Source of the DNA: Takakia lepidozioides
Taxonomy: Eukaryota > Streptophyta > Takakiopsida > Takakiales > Takakiaceae
DNA length: 64,000 nt
Assembly: GCA_030704615.1 (NCBI GenBank)
Contig: CM060731.1
Coordinates: 15,438,001-15,502,000 of the forward strand
Reading direction: 5' to 3'
Positions 58,617 through 64,000 of the stretch are shown here, piece after piece; positions within the stretch are counted from its first letter, which is position 1; the number at the start of each line of letters is the position of its first letter. The position numbers and the translations under genes are program-made. The notes beneath the pieces are model-generated. The model had not been told where the DNA came from and did no database searches. It was given only the letters and a program-made list of their open reading frames with translations.

Positions 58617-61600
58617 ATGGAAAATGCTGAACTGCCAGTCTCCACAGCAGATGTGTCGCCACAAGGCGGATCTGAGCTCATAGTGCTGGGGTCAGGTTCA
58701 TCCACAGGAGTGCCCAGCCCTATCTGCTTGCTCTGTCCCACAGACCCTCCCTGTTATGTCTGTCACAGTGCTATAAAGGCCCCACCAGAATCCAACCGGA
58801 ACTACAGGTACTTGTCCTAGTCCCCCCTCCCTCTCTCTTTCCAAGGATGCATTTTTTATTCAAATGAGTTAAGCATGATTACGGTCTTGGACGCTTTTAG
58901 AACCCGTAATTGGAACGTTATCTCTCGCGTGTCGTTGCAGGGTCAAGGCAATAGGCTCACAGCTTCTTTGTGAGTCCCACTCCTGATTCTCCTCCCTCCT
59001 TCGCAAGGAGTGGTGAATCACAAAGCCTCTTCCTTGATGGACGGTTTGTATTAAGAGTTTGGCAGTTTTTAAAGCTGAAGGGCGACCTATTATCAAGATT
59101 TGCACAATGTAAAATGTTGAAAATGTTGGCACCCTACCCCCCGTATTCGGGCAGTGCTGTCCATACAGACTTTTGTCTCTCCTGAGTCAGGCATTGCCTT
59201 TGAAAATGAACCATGACGCGGCTGTCGTGAAAATGACAGGCATACATGGATGGTGGGCTTGCTAGTTCCAGTGTCACTAGCTCACTGGAGAGGAAGGGGG
59301 GCGTGGTTACTGCTGATAAGAGATTGCCAGGAGAGAACCGATCAGCGAAGTAGGCAGTGGTGAATGTACCTCTAGCAAGTAAGAGCACAGTTATTACAGG
59401 TTGCAGTTGAATGCAGTGAATGTTGCAACTCAGCAGAGACTAAGGCCACAGTCGGCAAAGCTTGAATTCAAATATCTCCAACATATAAATAGGAACAAAT
59501 ACATGTGAGTGAAAGAGGGGTTGGGATGCGGGGGGTGAAAGGTGCAATCCATCACTGTTGATCAACTACATGCACGATGATGGACAGCGGCGGTACATTC
59601 AAATTGATGCTGGAAAGAACTTCAAGGAGCAAGTGTTGCGTTGGTTTGTGCCTTCTAAAATTCCCAGGCTAGATGCTGTGAGTGTGTTAAGAGGTGCCAC
59701 CCTCTTCATGCGCTCGCTTTATCAGTTCCCCTTGTAACTTGTACTAGTTCTACATCTTTGTTGGCCAGTCGAGCATCTGTGCAGCGCTGAAAGCCAACCT
59801 CAGTTCACTTTTGCAGACCAGTTACCTGTTATGATTGGTTGAATGACTGTATGGATGCAGCTGATATTGACGCATGAGCATGCCGATGCAATTTTAGGGC
59901 TGGATGAAATCCGAGGTGTGCAACCCTACAATTCTGACAATCGCATTCCACCCATGCCTGTCTTCCTTTCGCAGCACACAATGGACAGGTATGCTTCATC
60001 AGTTGTTTCTGTCATCCTGGAGGTGATTTTCTGTTTTAAATTACAACAATAAATCTACTGAGAAGGCCAGAGGGTGTGCTGGTGCATCATATTGATTCCA
60101 ATTAATAACTAGGTACTGAAATATCAAGTAGTAAGCCCGTGTTCAACCATTCCAACAACCTGCTGATCAACAGCCAACAATTATGCATGTCATCCTGATA
60201 TTGTTTTGTCATTCATAAACTCTCTACAGACAAATTTTTCATTTGTGACCCTAGCACCCTTGTGATCAATGAGGTCAAAACCCTCAAATCATTGCTCAAC
60301 AATCTGAAGTCCAACGATAAGAAGTTTTACAAGGGGTCATTAACAAGCTTGTAGAAGTCCTTTCTGTCGTAATCAGTTTCTCAATAGATTGAAAGATGAA
60401 AGTAGGGTGTTGATAACTAAGTCAAGTGAGCAGTCCCAAAGCAATTCCAGTACTCGTGGATTGGATTGATACACGGCCGATTTAAACCGAACTAAGTGTT
60501 CTAGCGTGTATATTTGCAACAAAACAATGAATACCATCAGAGCATGAAAAACACAGGACAGATGGATACATCTCGAACAAACATAACAGAGTGAGTTTAC
60601 CGTAGTGCTACCTGTGATAATCTTCTGACTGGCTTCTGTGTTGCGGATCTGCACAGTGTCACAAACAAGTTTCCATACTTGGTCGAGAAGGAGCTGCGGA
60701 AAGGCCAAGAAATCCGCCGTGTTGCACAGCTTGACTGGCATGTGATCGAGAGCTCTTGCAATGCTCCTTTTGAGGCAGCTGGCCTGACCTTCGTTCCCTT
60801 GCCTGTTTGTACCCTCCTTTCTTCCCTCACTCCAAGCTCATCCGATCTAGTGATAACTGGATGCAACAACTCAATCATCGTGGCGTACTTGATAGCCCCC
60901 ATGGTTGTTGTGTGTTTCTTTTGGTAACTGGTATTTGATTAATGCTTGGTTGAGCTTCCTGATTTGTCATTGGTCACAAATTTAGGCAGGATCTATGTCA
61001 CCTTGTCCAATAGATGACGACAAACTACCTGTTGAATACTGAAGAAAAACCAAATTTTTTATCATTTGTTCATTACATTATTAGTGACTTCTCATTCAAT
61101 TTGTGTCTGTTTGTTCATTAGAACATCTTTAGGGATCGGCGACCAGGAATGGGTCTAAAATACTAAAAGACAAAATGCAGGATGGTGGTGTCTATACCCA
61201 ATATTGTTGATGTTTGCTTCTGCTTCATTCTACAGTGCCCTGTGGTGAAGCTATACCTAATGTGCTGAGGCATGAGCAGGCACAGAAGCTGGACTGTCTG
61301 TCATATCATGATTTCAGTGACATTGTTGTAAATGAAGCAGGCTTCCCAGGAAAGGTCCAAAAGGGAGGGAGTAGGAGAGTAAACAGATAACATGTATGAC
61401 AAAGAGAGCCAAGCATTAGTGGAAACTCTGTCCTCTATTGGATAACTTTGGAAGTACGTGCATGAGGATGTGCAGGTATGGCATGGAGAAGACTATCTGT
61501 CACTTGGCTTTTTGTTTGGACGCAAGTTCAGAGTTGCCTATGTATCTGATGTCTCCCGATTCCCTGCCGACACTGAGTATGGTGTGCCCCACCCTCTTTG

Positions 61601-62055
61601 TATTTTTGTTCCTTCTCTCATGTTTTGGTAAACACTTATTCTATACCTCACTTGTAGGGTGTTGATGGGTTGGGAGGTAAACTGCATTTTGCAGAAATTT
61701 CCAGTGAAGGAGCAGGCCAAGTGGATGTTCTTATTCTGGATTCACTAAACAAGGTTGTGGTTCTTATCCTGCCATTCCCACTTTCCATCAGTGGCAATAT
61801 GTGTCTTGTGTATGTGACTTCTATGTATCTCTGTATGGTCGCTGACTATCAGGTGTTAAACAACTTGCCTGGTGTGGGTGTATAAGAAAACTGACAGAAT
61901 TTTGGGACAAAATGTAGGGAGGATTTTTGAGATTAGACCTTGCCATCACCTGCTTGGCCAAATGCAATGACAAACAGAAGACTAATTCAGGAGTGGGTTA
62001 TGGGTGTACTTCCTTTCAGACTGGTCCCCACAACACACACCTCTGTTTGCCACAG
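58617..62055 (+). CDS. Metallo-beta-lactamase-fold hydrolase (PhnP-like plant family), 3' end not seen
   Basis: Predicted zinc-dependent hydrolase; the substrate in plants is not known to me, while bacterial PhnP relatives are phosphodiesterases. Exons: 58617-58807, 59542-59677, 59861-59988, 60657-60804, 61476-61581, 61695-61753, 62020-62055; 268 residues, all in phase with GT-AG introns. Motifs: SELIVLGSGSSTGVPSPICL, then cysteine pairs (CLLCPTDPPCYVC), LLINYMHDDG, YIQIDAGKNFKEQ, the zinc motif LILTHEHADAILGLDEIR, FPYLVEKELRKGQEIRR, PLPVWHGEDYLSLGFLFG, the metal-bridging YVSDVSRFP, VDVLILDSL, and GPHNTHLCLPQ. The last 50-60 residues normally present, with a further His motif, are not found before the LINE that starts at 62110. 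They lie beyond it or are lost. Confidence 0.88.
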
Positions 62056-62109
62056 GTATTACGCACTTTTGTCTTGTTTTGTACATGTCCTTGTCCTAGC
62101 TATCTGTGG

Positions 62110-64000
62110 AGGTCACAGAAAGAGAGAGAGAGAATGTACTCACAAGACATTGTTTCCCGGTAGCCTTGTGGCCATTGACCCCGTGCCCAGTTTGAGCTGA
62201 ACACAAAGGGACAGAAACTACCTTTCTCAGGAGCTGGCACCGGTAGTATGACTTACCTTGGAACAGACAATGGATCCGAGTTTGTCAGATATCCTCTAGA
62301 AATCCCTTTACACAAGCATCAATCTGCTGTGTGTGATTTGCCCAATAACTAGGCCCCAAAAGGGCCTGGGCTTTTGGCTCAGCCCTCGAGAGCTGTTTAC
62401 CTTTAAAGTTGGTAAACAGAGGCACAGGCACAAATCCCTTGATGGATTTGAAGAGGGCGTCTCTCTGGTGAGAGTACCCAGGACAATGAATCAGAAAATG
62501 AGTATTGTCTTCAAGTTGCCCACACGACGGGCATTTGCAATCCCCCTTTCCTCTCTGCATCTGTTTGCTGTTCAAAGGTAGGCCTCCCGCCCTGAGTTTA
62601 AATTTCAGTCTAGTGCCGAGAGTGGGTAAACCCTTGAGGTCATCCATGATGGCCTCCCCCATGTCACAGACTGGAAACAAGTTCAGGGAAGTTTTCTGCC
62701 TAACTTCATTTTCATCAGACAATTTCCTGGCACAGACATGGCTTTTTGACACTACAGCCTCTAAGTCAGATTTATCCACCAGGGTCAAGATTTGCAACTT
62801 CGATTCAGATCCTTGAGAATCTCTTCTACCCTCTTCCCTCAGGACTTAGCCTGTTTGACAGGGCGGTCCTGTTTCCAAGATGTAGAGTCGATTAACTTAG
62901 GATATCTGGTGTTGGACATATGTTGCAGCTGACCCCACCATCTGACCTTGAATTCATCTCGTCGGAGCTTAAAGAAGGGATACCACACTCGCCTCGAACA
63001 GCCACATTAGCAGTTTTGGAGCATGCTGACATGAGCACCCCCACTTGAATGGATTCTAGAGACTTAGCCTGGTTGGAGTTATCAACGTACCCCCAGGCTG
63101 GCCTAATAATGCAGCAAAGCATGGTTTTTTTTACTTGAGAGTGATCCCTCTGCAGTGGAAAAAATTAGTGAGACCCAGCGCTTTGCGTTTGCCAGAGTGA
63201 AGAACTGTTTGAATATGTGCATCCCAATTACAGTTGGAGGAAAACTCAATGGCAAGGTCTGTGTAGGAAGGGAGGACATGAATCTCTTGGCCTCCCCACT
63301 GCCACTTGAGATTGCCTCCTCCCTCCCCTCGGTCGTTGAATGCCACCACTGCACATTTACTGACATTAGCCTCTAGCCCCCAAAGGTCAAAGTATCTCTT
63401 TGCGGAATCAATCAACTCATGAAGATTGGATGGAGTCTCCCCTATGCCTGCAAAGTCATCCGCAAACATAAGGGCTGGTCTTGTGGCATCTCCCACCCTT
63501 AATCCAAACCCCTCACTTTCCACATCCTCGAGGAGTTGATTGATGAAAACATTGAAGAGCAGAGGGGAGAGGGTAAATCCTTGATCTATTCCTTGGCCTA
63601 TGTCAAAGAAGTTAGACTTCTGTCCCTTAACAGTGACACAGCTTTGGTGTGAGCATACAAGTTTTTGTACCACTCTCCACATCTTTCCCTTGTTTCCAGA
63701 TGACCAGAGTCGGAGCCATAGACCATCTCTCCACACTGTATTATAAGCCTTTGACATCAGAAAAAGACAAAAGTGGGTTTCCCTTCTTTTTTCCTCCCTG
63801 GATAATCTGGCTTAGAGTGAAGATATGATCCACACAGCCCCTGTTTCTCCGAAAGCCGGCTTGGCCTTCATGGAAACAACCTCTAGACTCCAGATCAACC
63901 TCGAGACGAGTACTTATAACTCTGCAAAATGTCTTTCCAACTGCATTGAGAAGTGTGATGCCTTGACAGTTCCCCGGCTCTTCTCTGTCACCTTTCTTGC
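62110..64000 (-). mobile_element. Non-LTR retrotransposon with (TC)n-type 3' end, 5' end outside window
   Basis: Reading leftward from 64000: RT palm blocks GNCQGITLLNAVGKTFCRV, FHEGQAGFRRNRGCVDHIF, a frameshift near 63757, KAYNTVWRDGLWLRLWSSG, GQGIDQGFTLSPLLFNVFIN, LMFADDFAGIG and GLEANVSKCAVVAF. The C-terminal part has a zinc-knuckle-like CPSCGQLEDNTHFLIHCPGY and ends ANHTQQIDACVKGFLEDI. The 3' UTR runs to about 62110 and ends CATTCTCTCTCTCTCTTTC instead of poly(A). It differs from the YADD-type LINEs in this window. It sits where the last exon(s) of the MBL gene are expected, in the opposite orientation. Confidence 0.88.

Noticed and set aside
1-64000. CRISPR arrays, bacterial operons, prophage
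   Set aside because: The tandem repeats lack unique spacers of constant length, and all genes are intron-split and eukaryotic.

Overview
The window is nuclear DNA from a green, plant-lineage eukaryote. Intron-split genes are scattered among transposon debris, and exon joins rest on GT-AG (twice GC-AG) sites that keep the reading frame and restore a recognisable protein. The gene set (chloroplast-type light-harvesting-like protein, CYP59-type cyclophilin with RRM and zinc knuckle, ALY export factor, plant-type LRR-WD40 protein, eEF1B-gamma with GST-like domain) points to a streptophyte. The long introns and heavy repeat load would suit a charophyte alga or bryophyte. The species is not established.

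Layout: 1-3891 (-) eEF1B-gamma, 3' end outside the window. 4210-4386 (+) stray eEF2 C-terminal fragment. 5464-9792 (+) PUA/RlmI-type SAM methyltransferase, with a tandem repeat array in its first visible intron. 10035-10346 miniature duplicate carrying fragments of both preceding genes. 10543-12863 (-) decayed eEF2 pseudogene. 13000-16400 weakly interpretable. 16399-21872 (+) LRR plus WD40 protein. 23851-31511 (+) CYP59-like cyclophilin, all 14 exons visible. 32622-34486 (+) ELIP-like three-helix protein. 34487-41977 mostly non-genic, with a PPR fragment, a foldback hairpin and an L1-like LINE remnant. 41978-44913 (-) ALY/THO4 mRNA export adaptor, complete. 45829-51200 SINE-like and hAT remnants and a piggyBac-type MITE. 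51196-55690 (+) decayed L1-like LINE flanked by about 75-bp direct repeats. 56440-58115 a promoter-like heat-shock block and two tandem repeat arrays. 58617-62055 (+) metallo-beta-lactamase-fold hydrolase, last part not seen. 62110-64000 (-) a second LINE family.

Functionally the intact genes are housekeeping: translation elongation (eEF1B-gamma), nucleic-acid methylation (RlmI-like), RNA-linked cyclophilin (CYP59), mRNA export (ALY), MBL hydrolase, and photoprotection (ELIP-like). They do not form a pathway cluster. The most unusual signals are in the mobile and repetitive DNA: a LINE family ending in a (TC)n tract rather than poly(A), one tail of which abuts a candidate splice acceptor in the ELIP gene; a neat TTAA-flanked MITE; a shrunken locus duplicate; and an ELIP-like protein in which the chlorophyll ligand and its partner arginine are lost from opposite helices.
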